Of a stretch of DNA of 64,000 bases, positions 17,604 to 25,478 are shown in pieces (position 1 is the first letter of the stretch; every line of letters starts with the position of its first letter). Both the position numbers and the translations under genes were made by a program. The notes beneath the pieces are model-generated. The model did not search any database. It was not told the origin of the DNA and saw only the letters and a list, made by a program, of their open reading frames with translations. Source of the DNA: Bradyrhizobium sp. JYMT SZCCT0180 (GTDB lineage Bacteria; Pseudomonadota; Alphaproteobacteria; Rhizobiales; Xanthobacteraceae); assembly GCF_018130165.1 (NCBI RefSeq), contig NZ_JAFCLZ010000027.1, positions 54,156-118,155 of the forward strand. The letters run 5' to 3'.

Positions 17604-18862
17604 CTTCCGAGATACCGCTCGTACTTCCCCGCCACAACTTCATCCGACGCAATGTCTGGATCCAGCGTAAAGAGATCCTGCGCGCGGCCGATGCCGCGCA
17701 GCGCGTAGCGGCCGGTGGAAACCAGATAGTTGCGCCCCGCAGCGTCCAGTCCGGTGCGAAACGCCTCCGAGGTCAGCAATTCGCGGTCGACCGAACGGCA
17801 CATCGAGGCGATACGGCTGACTTCGTTGACGGCTGGCCCCACCACGGTGAAGTCGAGCCGGTCATCGCTGCCGATATTGCCGTAAAAGACCTCGCCGACA
17901 TGCAGGCCGACATGGGCCGTCGTCACCGCCACGCCTTCGGCGGCACGGCGGGCACTGACCGCAGCCATGTTGCGCCGGAAATGGTGTTCGGCGCGCAGCG
18001 CTGTGCGCTTGGCAACGGCCATGTTCTCGTTGGTGAACATCGCCAGCACACCGTCGCCGATCAGTTTCAGCACCTCGCCGCCGGCATCATGGATGGCGTC
18101 GATCGAGGCTTGCGCATAATCGTTCAGGAACGGGATGATCTGGCCGGGCTCGATGCTCTCGCTGATCGAGGTAGAGCCGCGCAGATCCGAAAACCACAGC
18201 ACCGCGTTGATGCGCTCGGTGACGCCGCGGGCAATGCGGCCACGCAGCACCTGCTCGGACGCGTCCCGGCCGAGATAGACCCGCCCCAGCGTCCGCGCGA
18301 CTTCGGCCTGTGCGGCGGATTTGACCGCAAGCCCAAGCACCGGCACCAACTCGCGCAAGGCGGCGAGCCCCTGCTCGCCAAAACCTTCGTCGCGCCGGGT
18401 CACCCATGTCGAGTAAAAGCAGTCCATCTGGCCCATGGTGCCGGCTTCGCCGAAGCGGTGCACCATACTGAGAAAATGCTTGTGCCCCTTGGCGGACAGG
18501 TCCTCGATCATGTTGAAATCGAGGCCTTCGCAATCGGACAGATCGATCAGCAGTTCGTCGCCACCGGTTTCAAGCAAATGGTAGAATGTCGAGCGCCGCC
18601 AGTTTTCCGCAACGGCGCCGCCCTCGCTACTCGAACCATATTCAAAACTGTCGCTCTCGTTGGTTTGGGAATGGCTCCAGCGAAATCCGCGGCCCTCGAA
18701 CACCGGGTGCAGCGTGTCAATGATGACCATTGCGCGCGACAGCTCCAGGCCATGGGCGCGGCAGCGCTCGCAAAAGCCACGAAGCAGATCGTTTTCGGGC
18801 AGGCCTGTCAGGCTCTGGTGGGCGATCCAGTTCATCAGGCGCAGGCGGGGCGTGAGTTCCAT
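17600..18862 (-). CDS. class III adenylate/guanylate cyclase with N-terminal sensory-type domain
   Basis: The C-terminal domain (from about residue 215) makes cAMP or cGMP from the NTP. It has the two metal-binding aspartates D226 (WFSDLRGST) and D270 (LKLIGDGVLAMF), with K266 before the second, then HVGLHVGEVFYGNIG and DFTVVGPAVNEVSRI. The first 210 residues (LRGFCERCRAHGLELSRAM, FYHLLETGGDELLIDL) look like a soluble input domain seen in rhizobial cyclases; no membrane helices or HAMP are present. The ATG at 18862 is used; the frame is open beyond it to 19099 through the arsC gene. Adjacent ars genes may be coincidence. Confidence 0.9.
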   Translation of the reverse strand: MELTPRLRLMNWIAHQSLTGLPENDLLRGFCERCRAHGLELSRAMVIIDTLHPVFEGRGFRWSHSQTNESDSFEYGSSSEGGAVAENWRRSTFYHLLETGGDELLIDLSDCEGLDFNMIEDLSAKGHKHFLSMVHRFGEAGTMGQMDCFYSTWVTRRDEGFGEQGLAALRELVPVLGLAVKSAAQAEVARTLGRVYLGRDASEQVLRGRIARGVTERINAVLWFSDLRGSTSISESIEPGQIIPFLNDYAQASIDAIHDAGGEVLKLIGDGVLAMFTNENMAVAKRTALRAEHHFRRNMAAVSARRAAEGVAVTTAHVGLHVGEVFYGNIGSDDRLDFTVVGPAVNEVSRIASMCRSVDRELLTSEAFRTGLDAAGRNYLVSTGRYALRGIGRAQDLFTLDPDIASDEVVAGKYERYLGS

Positions 18863-18912
18863 GCCGCTATTATGCCGCGCAATCGTGACAGACGGAAGCC
18901 TGCCGCAACCCG

Positions 18913-19320
18913 TTACGTCTTCCCCGCTGCGACGACTTCGCCGTCTTCCTTCACGAAGGAGTCGACGGGACGGTCGAGCAGGTCGAGCACCAGTTTCGAC
19001 GGCCGGCACAGCCGCACGCCCTTGCCCGTCACCACGATCGGCCGGTTGATCAGGATCGGATGGGCGAGCATGAAATCGATCAGTTCGTCGTCGCTCCATT
19101 TGGGATCGGCAAGGCCGAGCTCCGCGTAGGGCGTACCCTTCTCGCGCAATAACTCGCGTGCGGAAATGCCCAACGCGGCGATCAGTTCGACCAGCCGGGC
19201 GCGGCTCGGCGGGGTCTTCAGGTATTCGATCACTTCGGGCTCTTCGCCGCTCTGGCGGATCATCGCCAGGGTATTGCGTGAAGTGCCGCAGGACGGGTTG
19301 TGATAAATGGTCACGCTCAT
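18913..19320 (-). CDS. arsC: arsenate reductase, glutaredoxin-coupled ArsC type
   Basis: This ArsC type reduces As(V) to As(III) with glutathione and glutaredoxin. The 135-residue product is full length; the active cysteine is C11 in YHNPSCGTSRNTL, followed by the conserved KTPPSRARL, DELIDFMLAHPILINRPIVV and VRLCRPSK blocks that carry the arsenate-binding arginines. It starts 8 bp after the end of the ACR3 gene on the same strand, so the two form an operon in which the pump removes the arsenite made here. Another, unrelated type of arsenate reductase is encoded on the opposite strand at 20620. Confidence 0.95.
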   Translation of the reverse strand: MSVTIYHNPSCGTSRNTLAMIRQSGEEPEVIEYLKTPPSRARLVELIAALGISARELLREKGTPYAELGLADPKWSDDELIDFMLAHPILINRPIVVTGKGVRLCRPSKLVLDLLDRPVDSFVKEDGEVVAAGKT

Positions 19321-19328
19321 GTGTGAGC

Positions 19329-20375
19329 TTACTTCTTGAGTACCAACGAGGCTCCGGCGCCCGCCTCGTACCAGCCGCGCGACGCTTTCACCAAATGGAC
19401 GACCGAAAGCATGACGGGCACCTCGACCAGCACACCCACCACGGTAGCCAGCGCGGCTCCGGAGTTGAGACCGAACAAGCTGATCGCGGCGGCAACCGCG
19501 AGTTCGAAAAAGTTGCTGGCGCCAATCAACGCCGCCGGGGCCGCCACGCACCAGGCCACGCCGAAGCGCCGGCTCAGCCAGTAGGCCAGTCCGGCATTGA
19601 GATAGACCTGGATCAGGATTGGTACGGCCAGCAGGACAATCACCAGCGGCTGCGAGATGATCTGTTCGCCCTGAAAGCCGAACAGCATGACCAGCGTCGT
19701 CAGCAGCGCAACCAGCGACACTGGCTGCAAGACATGCAGCTTCCGCTGCAACGCCGCCGGTCCCGTGCTCAACAGCCAGCGGCGCCACAGCTGCGCGACG
19801 ATGACCGGCACGACGATATAAAGCACCACCGAGATCAGCAGGGTCGCCCAGGGTACCGCGATCGAAGCAACTCCCAGCAGCAAGCCGACCAGAGGCGCGA
19901 ACGCAAACACCATGATGACGTCGTTAAGCGCCACCTGACTGAGCGTATAATGCGGCTCGCCCTCGCACAGGTTCGACCACACGAACACCATGGCGGTGCA
20001 AGGCGCTGCGGCCAGCAGGATGAGGCCGGCGATATAGGACGGAATCTGTGCCGACGGCAGCCACGGCGCGAACAAATGTCCGATAAACAGCGAACCCAGC
20101 AAAGCCATCGAGAACGGCTTGACCGCCCAGTTGATGAACAGCGTGACGCCGACACCGCGCCAGTGCTCGCGCACCTGGCCGAGCGCGCCGAAATCGATTT
20201 TCAGCAGCATCGGGATGATCATCAGCCAGACCAGCGCGGCCACCGGCAAATTGACCCGGGCGATTTCGGCGCTGGCGATGGTTGCAAACAACCCGGGAAG
20301 CAGATGGCCCAGCGCGACGCCCGCAACAATGCAAAGGGCGACCCACAGCGAGAGATAACGTTCGAACAGATTCAT
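19329..20375 (-). CDS. acr3: ACR3 family arsenite efflux permease
   Basis: ACR3 exports arsenite through the inner membrane as a ten-helix carrier. The 348-residue product begins MNLFERYLSLWVALCIVAG and contains the key cysteine C126 in LAAAPCTAMVFVWSNL, together with ALNDVIMVFAFAPLVGLLLG and the conserved glutamate in ASNFFELAVAAAISLFG. The gene is divergent from the arsR-arsC fusion across a region with matching candidate ArsR half-sites, and is followed by arsC. Many annotations call such genes arsB; the sequence is ACR3, not the E. coli ArsB type. Confidence 0.95.
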   Translation of the reverse strand: MNLFERYLSLWVALCIVAGVALGHLLPGLFATIASAEIARVNLPVAALVWLMIIPMLLKIDFGALGQVREHWRGVGVTLFINWAVKPFSMALLGSLFIGHLFAPWLPSAQIPSYIAGLILLAAAPCTAMVFVWSNLCEGEPHYTLSQVALNDVIMVFAFAPLVGLLLGVASIAVPWATLLISVVLYIVVPVIVAQLWRRWLLSTGPAALQRKLHVLQPVSLVALLTTLVMLFGFQGEQIISQPLVIVLLAVPILIQVYLNAGLAYWLSRRFGVAWCVAAPAALIGASNFFELAVAAAISLFGLNSGAALATVVGVLVEVPVMLSVVHLVKASRGWYEAGAGASLVLKK

Positions 20376-20483
20376 GGTGAGGTCATTCCGGTGGCGTGGT
20401 GGCCGATCCCGCCCACCGGCGCCCCGACCATCGCTTGTCGATAGAGCAGAATCGCATCATCCACAACTATTTGTCTTGATTTC

Positions 20484-20593
20484 TCGACATATAGAATAGA
20501 CACTATCGCTGAATGAGCCACCAAATACGCAATTTCTAGACAAAATGTGGCTTATTGTCATCTTCGTGTCATCAAAATATGTCGATAAATATG
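20484..20593. promoter_or_regulatory. divergent ars promoter region with candidate ArsR operators
   Basis: TCGACATAT at 20484-20492, on the acr3 side, is the exact reverse complement of ATATGTCGA at 20577-20585, on the fusion-gene side; the latter sits in AAATATGTCGATAAATATG. The whole segment is AT-rich compared with its surroundings. One regulator binding both sites would switch both ars operons together. The operator role is inferred. Confidence 0.5.
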
Positions 20594-20619
20594 GACACGA
20601 CTACCTTATGGAAAATCAG

Positions 20620-21492
20620 ATGAGCGAAAGCAGCCGGGAATCGAGTGCCATTGAAGGCTTTGGGTCGCTTGCGCAGCCGACCCGCCTCGCCGCTGTTCGC
20701 CACCTGCTCGCAGTCCATCCGCAAAGCCTGCCCGCCGGTGAGATCGCCCGGCTTTGCGAGGTGCCGCACAATACCATGTCGACGCATCTCGGCATTTTGA
20801 GCCGGGCTGGCTTGATCTCCGTCGAGAAGGACGGCCGCTCGATGAACTATCGGGCAGACGTGACAGGCTTTCGAAGCTTGCTCGATTTTCTCTCTCGGGA
20901 CTGCTGCAACGGCCGTCCCGAACTCTGCGGCACCGCTTTCGATCTGCCATTCGAAGCCATCGCTACCGAACCGTCGGAGAAGTTCATGACGCCGGCATTC
21001 AATGTGCTTTTCCTGTGCACCCAAAACTCTGCCCGCTCTATCATCGCAGAAGCCCTGCTCGAGAAGATCGGCCGCGGCCGCTTCCGGGCCTATTCGGCCG
21101 GAGCTGAGCCGGCCCGAGAACCGGTTCCGGAAGTCATCGACCGGCTGAAGGCGCTCGGACACGACGTGTCGCACTTGCATTCCAAGTCGTGGGACGAGTT
21201 CAAAGGGCCGGACGCTCCCCGGATGGATTTCATCATTGCGCTTTGCGACGCACCCAATGGTCAATTTTGTCCGGATCTCGGCGGCCAATTCGTCACCGGC
21301 GCGTGGCCCCTCCCCGACCCCATGCAATTCAAGGGTTCGGCGACCGAGCGGACCACGCTGCTGAATGAGCTTTACGCAATGATCCGGCGACGCATCGAGA
21401 TCTTCACGAGCCTGCCGTTCGATTCTCTCGACCGCATGGCCGTCAAGGCTCGCCTGGATGAGATCGGCGACACGACGCGCGTATCACCCTAA
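20620..21492 (+). CDS. ArsR repressor fused to thioredoxin-type arsenate reductase
   Basis: A 290-residue two-domain protein. Residues 10-105 are an ArsR/SmtB winged helix (IARLCEVPHNTMSTHLGILSRAG as recognition part) with cysteines C95, C96 and C103 in RDCCNGRPELCG, placed to bind As(III). Residues 125-290 are a low-molecular-weight phosphatase-type arsenate reductase with the P-loop CTQNSARS (C133, R139) and the late acid in WPLPDP. The fusion senses arsenite and makes it from arsenate. The ATG at 20620 has a GGAAA ribosome site; 20608 is an alternative. The GAPDH gene follows after 11 bp. ArsR-ArsC fusions of this order are known in ars operons. Confidence 0.9.
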   Translation: MSESSRESSAIEGFGSLAQPTRLAAVRHLLAVHPQSLPAGEIARLCEVPHNTMSTHLGILSRAGLISVEKDGRSMNYRADVTGFRSLLDFLSRDCCNGRPELCGTAFDLPFEAIATEPSEKFMTPAFNVLFLCTQNSARSIIAEALLEKIGRGRFRAYSAGAEPAREPVPEVIDRLKALGHDVSHLHSKSWDEFKGPDAPRMDFIIALCDAPNGQFCPDLGGQFVTGAWPLPDPMQFKGSATERTTLLNELYAMIRRRIEIFTSLPFDSLDRMAVKARLDEIGDTTRVSP

Positions 21493-21503
21493 GAGGACTT
21501 TCC

Positions 21504-22547
21504 ATGAAGGTTGGCATCAATGGCATGGGCCGCATCGGCAGGCTCGCGCTGCGTTCGGCACTCGGCGGCACACGGCGCCCTGAGAGCGACCCCCGCGCCG
21601 GCAACCGGCTGGACGTCGTCCACATCAACGAGCTGAAAGGCGGCATCGCCGCTACGGCGCATCTCATCGAGTTCGACAGCATCCACGGCCGCTGGCACCA
21701 ATCCATCGGCGTCGAGGACGAAAAATCAATTGCCATCGGCAAAGCCCGGATCGGATTCAGCGAGCAAGCGTCGCCCGGTGAAGTTGCCTGGGGCGATCTC
21801 GGCTGCGATGTCGTGCTGGAGTGCACCGGAAAATTCCTCAAGCCGGATCAGCTTCAGGCTTATTTCGACCGCGGCGTCAAACGCGTCATCGTCGCGGCGC
21901 CGGTCAAGGACGAGGCAGCCCTCAACATTGTCGTCGGCGTCAATGACCGCCTCTACGATCCGGCCCGACACAGGCTGCTGACGGCCGCTTCGTGCACGAC
22001 GAATTGTCTGGCGCCCGTCGTCAAGGTCATCCACGAAGCAATCGGCATCAAACATGGACAGATCACGACTATCCATGATCCGACCAACACCAACGTCGTC
22101 GTCGATGCCCCGCACAAGGACCTACGGCGCGCGCGATCGGCGATGCTCTCGATGCAACCGACGACCACGGGAAGCGCCACGGCTATTGCCCTGATCTATC
22201 CGGAGCTCAAGGGCAAGCTGAATGGCCACGCCGTGCGGGTGCCGGTGCTGAACGCCAGCCTGACCGATTGCGTATTCGAGCTGAAACGCCCGACCACGGT
22301 CGAAGAGGTCAACGCGCTCTTCAAATCCGCCTCGGAAGGGGATTTGGCTGGTATCCTCGGCCTCGAGACCCGGGCACTGGTCTCGGCCGACTACAACAAC
22401 GATCCGCGCAGTTCGATCGTCGACGCCTTGAGCACCCTGGTCACGGACGAAACACTGCTGAAGGTCTACGCCTGGTACGACAACGAGGTAGGGTACGCCT
22501 GCCGGATGGTCGATCTCGCCAACATTGTGCAACGCGCAGGCGTATAA
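21504..22547 (+). CDS. ArsJ-associated glyceraldehyde-3-phosphate dehydrogenase
   Basis: GAPDH fold with NAD motif VGINGMGRIGRLALR and catalytic C164 in AASCTTNCLAP. In ars operons with arsJ this enzyme combines glyceraldehyde-3-phosphate with arsenate to give unstable 1-arseno-3-phosphoglycerate, which ArsJ exports. Placement here between the ArsR-ArsC fusion and arsJ, with gaps of only 11 and 4 bp, supports that role over glycolysis. At 347 residues it is slightly longer than glycolytic GAPDH (about 335), with an insertion near residues 23-35 (RRPESDPRAGNR), usual for the ArsJ-linked group. The ribosome site is AGAGGA. Confidence 0.95.
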   Translation: MKVGINGMGRIGRLALRSALGGTRRPESDPRAGNRLDVVHINELKGGIAATAHLIEFDSIHGRWHQSIGVEDEKSIAIGKARIGFSEQASPGEVAWGDLGCDVVLECTGKFLKPDQLQAYFDRGVKRVIVAAPVKDEAALNIVVGVNDRLYDPARHRLLTAASCTTNCLAPVVKVIHEAIGIKHGQITTIHDPTNTNVVVDAPHKDLRRARSAMLSMQPTTTGSATAIALIYPELKGKLNGHAVRVPVLNASLTDCVFELKRPTTVEEVNALFKSASEGDLAGILGLETRALVSADYNNDPRSSIVDALSTLVTDETLLKVYAWYDNEVGYACRMVDLANIVQRAGV

Positions 22548-22551
22548 CGCC

Positions 22552-23781
22552 ATGGTCCGAAACTACGTCATCGTTACCGCATCCTACTGGGGCTTTACCC
22601 TGGTCGATGGCGCGCTTCGCATGCTCGTGCTGTTTCATTTTTTTCGGCTGGGTTATTCGCCGTTCACGCTGGCCTTCCTGTTTCTGCTGTACGAGGCCGC
22701 CGGAATTGCCGCCAACCTCGCAGGCGGTTACTTCGCGTCGCGCTTCGGCATTCCTCGCATGCTCGCGATCGGCCAGTTACTCCAGATTGCCGGCTTGCTG
22801 ATGTTGTCCGCGCTGGACCCGGGATGGGGAGCCGCCGCATCGGTCGCATGGGTCGTCGTCGCCCAGGGCGTTGCAGGTGTTGCCAAGGATCTGACCAAGA
22901 CCGCATCCAAGTCGGCGATCAAGGCAACTTCTGCGGAGGGCAGCGGGCAGCTTTTCCGATGGGTCGCGTGGTTCACCGGCTCGAAGAATGCGATGAAAGG
23001 CATCGGCTTCTTTGTCGGCGGCCTGTTGCTGGACTCGGTGGGATTTGTCCACGCGCTATGGCTGATGGCAGCGCTGCTGGCCGTGGTCTTCGTCGCCGGC
23101 CTGCTGCTTCTGCCCTCGCAGCTTGGCAAGGCGAAATCCTCGAAGACCATCCGCGAACTGTTCGGCAAATCGCGCGGCGTCAATCTTCTGGCAGCCGCGC
23201 GCATCTTCATGTTCGGCGCGAGGGATGTCTGGTTCGTGGTCGGACTGCCGGTATTTCTCTACGCATATGGCTGGACGTTCTTGCAGGTTGGCGGCTTCTT
23301 GGCTGCCTGGACCATTGCCTATGGCGGCGTACAGGCTCTCGCGCCCTCGCTGGTGAACCGCAGCGCCGACGGCTTAAGTCGCGAGGTGCCGGCCGCCCGG
23401 GTGTGGGCGGCCGTTCTGGCTGCCGTGCCCCTTGCGCTGGCGTTGATCATGAACTCAACCGATATCGCGCGTCCCGATCTCGTTCTGGTAGTCGGGCTGG
23501 CGCTCTTCGGCCTGCCCTTCGCCGTAAATTCATCGCTGCATTCGTATCTCATTCTGGCCTATGCGGGCTCCGAAAAGGCCGCCGAGGACGTCGGCTTCTA
23601 CTATGCCGCCAATGCCGCCGGCCGCCTGCTGGGCATCATGCTATCCGGAGCGCTCTATCAGGTCGCAGGCATCACCGGCTGCCTGATCGGCTCTGCGGTC
23701 ATGCTGCTGCTCTGCTGCCTCATCACGTTCCTGCTTCCGCTGAACGCTCCCCTGTCGACCGCAAAGCCGGCCTCGGTCTGA
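22552..23781 (+). CDS. arsJ: organoarsenical efflux MFS transporter ArsJ
   Basis: ArsJ exports 1-arseno-3-phosphoglycerate made by the neighbouring GAPDH, giving arsenate resistance without reduction. The 409-residue product is a 12-helix MFS protein. Segments typical of ArsJ are SYWGFTLVDGALRMLVLFHF at the start, QGVAGVAKDLTKTASKSAIK in the loop after helix 4, and FMFGARDVWFVVGLPVFLY in the second half. The ATG lies 4 bp after the GAPDH stop, showing tight coupling. No start further upstream is plausible because it would overlap GAPDH. Confidence 0.95.
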   Translation: MVRNYVIVTASYWGFTLVDGALRMLVLFHFFRLGYSPFTLAFLFLLYEAAGIAANLAGGYFASRFGIPRMLAIGQLLQIAGLLMLSALDPGWGAAASVAWVVVAQGVAGVAKDLTKTASKSAIKATSAEGSGQLFRWVAWFTGSKNAMKGIGFFVGGLLLDSVGFVHALWLMAALLAVVFVAGLLLLPSQLGKAKSSKTIRELFGKSRGVNLLAAARIFMFGARDVWFVVGLPVFLYAYGWTFLQVGGFLAAWTIAYGGVQALAPSLVNRSADGLSREVPAARVWAAVLAAVPLALALIMNSTDIARPDLVLVVGLALFGLPFAVNSSLHSYLILAYAGSEKAAEDVGFYYAANAAGRLLGIMLSGALYQVAGITGCLIGSAVMLLLCCLITFLLPLNAPLSTAKPASV

Positions 23782-23867
23782 TCGAAAGCGAACTTCGAGC
23801 GGAGCTGCATTCGACCTCAATCCAAAACGAACACACCCGGGCGCTACCAAGAGACTGGAGCTGCGAC

Positions 23868-24179
23868 ATGGCGTGGACCGTAACCAACCTGATCGTTCAA
23901 ATCATTGCCGGTCTGGCTGGCGCCCACATCGCCGCGGCCGCGGCCCACGAGCACCGGTTCGGCTTCTGGGGACACAGCCTTGTCGGGCTGATGAGCGGCG
24001 CGTTGGGTGGCTCTCTTCTCCAGGTCTATGCCATGACAGTAGTAACCGGCAGCGGGAGTCTGAATGTCCCGACCAACGCCGAGACAATCGCCATCCAGTC
24101 ATTGACGGGCGCAACATTGGGCTGCCTCGCAATGCTCGCAGTCGGATTCTTCATTAGCGAGCAATCGAAAGAGAATTGA
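23868..24179 (+). CDS. small membrane protein in the ars operon (103 aa)
   Basis: No named family is recognised. The product has about three membrane helices (NLIVQIIAGLAGAHIAAAAA, HSLVGLMSGALGGSLLQVYAM, LTGATLGCLAMLAVGFFI) and a conserved-looking HEHRFGFWGHS loop with three histidines. A GGAG ribosome site stands before the ATG at 23868. It begins 86 bp after arsJ in the same direction and is probably the last gene of this operon. A role in arsenic handling is inference from position only. Confidence 0.7.
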   Translation: MAWTVTNLIVQIIAGLAGAHIAAAAAHEHRFGFWGHSLVGLMSGALGGSLLQVYAMTVVTGSGSLNVPTNAETIAIQSLTGATLGCLAMLAVGFFISEQSKEN

Positions 24180-24820
24180 TCGGGTCGCACCCGGCTGCAG
24201 TCGCTAGCTAGCAGCATTCCCTGCTCTCGTGTACCGGCGCAACGCCAACTGCGTCGCCTCGCGCGCAAGCGCAACCTTGCGGCCTGGGTGCGACAAAACA
24301 ACCCGACGGGCAAATCACTTCCGATTTACGGAAGTCATGTCAAGCCCCGGAACAAAAAATATTTCGGTTTTCAAGAACCCCAAATCAGTGCTCCTGTATG
24401 CCCATCCCGTCCTGATCAGAAGGGCGTCGGCCGTCGTCACGGACGTTGGACGGGTTGCGGTGGACGCTGGGTTCACGTCTGACGACGGCGTGGATCGAGC
24501 GTACGGCAAAACCGTGTGGTCCTGGCACCCGTTGCCGGTGTCAAGCTGTCGGAGAAGCGCAAGCGGAAACGGCAGTGACGGAGTCAACCAAGAACTCGTC
24601 TCCGGGGAGATCACGGCATAAGCCGTAAAGCCACTGCGCAGGGAATGTCGGATGTTCTCCGCTGCCCTGTATGCTCGTGTGCAGCCTACTTAGCACTAAC
24701 CGCACACGGGACCGCGGGTGCAGCGCGCATCCGGCATTCCCTGCGCCCTCTCTTTGAGGGCGGGAAGTTTCTGGCAAACCTCGGGCCCATCGCGCCGCGA
24801 GAAAGCGAAGGTGTGCTTCC
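24180..24820. other. non-coding tract, probably remnant of a multi-copy Bradyrhizobiaceae sequence
   Basis: Open frames exist on both strands but none has family resemblance or a ribosome site. The text at about 24480-24780 resembles a tract I recall at the ends of multi-copy intergenic segments in Bradyrhizobium and Nitrobacter genomes; that is memory, not a search. No promoter is evident. Confidence 0.45.
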
Positions 24821-24952
24821 CCGTCATCCTGAGGTGCGAGCGTAGCGAGCCTCGAAGGATGAATCGGCCACAGACGGGCCGTCGTCCTTCGAGGCGCGCA
24901 AGAGCGCGCACCTCCAGCGACAACGGCGAAGCCGTTGCGCGGGGATGACGGG
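24820..24952. repeat. palindromic intergenic element, 'CCGTCATCCTGAGG...GGGATGACGG' form
   Basis: Ends CCCCGTCATCC and GGGGATGACGGG enclose AGCCTCGAAGGATG and GTCCTTCGAGGCGCGCAAG. It is related to the copy at 8107-8230 through the TCGAAGGATG and GCGCGC blocks. It separates the arsJ operon from the second arsR operon. Confidence 0.75.
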
Positions 24953-25050
24953 TCGAGATAAGAGACGACCATGATTGAACCGAAAAGCCCCGGCGTACTG
25001 GGTCCCCCGCTTTCGCGGAGGACGACAGCGTTCACTGCGGACAGAACTCG

Positions 25051-25106
25051 CTATTTCCATAATTCTAGAAATACAGTTGACAGCCCCGGATTCGGATGTC
25101 ATTCTA
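25051..25106 (+). promoter_or_regulatory. promoter and candidate operator of the second ars operon
   Basis: TTGACA at 25077-25082 is a good -35 box; the -10 (CATTCT, 25100) is weak. Just upstream, ATTTC and GAAAT half-sites at 25054-25073 form an imperfect inverted repeat that would overlap RNA polymerase binding. The gene start at 25112 is close to the expected transcription start, so the leader would be very short. Confidence 0.45.
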
Positions 25107-25111
25107 CCGTC

Positions 25112-25429
25112 ATGAAACTCGATGACGCAGCCGCACACCTCGAAGCCCTGGGCAATCCGACCCGGCTCAAAATCTATCGTACGCTGGTTCGCGCCGGCGA
25201 CGCCGGAATGTCCGTCGGTCGCCTGCAGGACAAGCTGAAGATCGCGCCATCCACCCTTTCCCACCACATCAAGACGCTGATGGTGGTGGGCCTGATCAAC
25301 CAGGTGCGGGACGCCACCACGCTGGTGTGCCACGCCAATTACGACGTGATGCGAGGATTGGTGGAGTTCCTGGTGGCGGAATGCTGCACCGGCGCCACCG
25401 AAAGCAACGATACCAAGACCGCGGCGTGA
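25112..25429 (+). CDS. arsR: ArsR/SmtB family metalloregulator
   Basis: A 105-residue winged-helix repressor: LEALGNPTRLKIYRTLVRAG, then LQDKLKIAPSTLSHHIKTLMVVGLI as the recognition region. Cysteines at VCHANYD and in the C-terminal AECCTGATE pair could bind As(III), the typical inducer of such proteins. The ATG at 25112 is used; the open frame upstream to 24971 is the repeat and promoter. It heads an operon with a flavoprotein and an MFS transporter. It is different in sequence from the ArsR half of the fusion at 20620, so the island has two regulators. Confidence 0.9.
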   Translation: MKLDDAAAHLEALGNPTRLKIYRTLVRAGDAGMSVGRLQDKLKIAPSTLSHHIKTLMVVGLINQVRDATTLVCHANYDVMRGLVEFLVAECCTGATESNDTKTAA

Positions 25430-25478
25430 ATTTGCGCCGCCCGTAATTTCGATATTTCTAGTTTAATAGGAGGATGCC

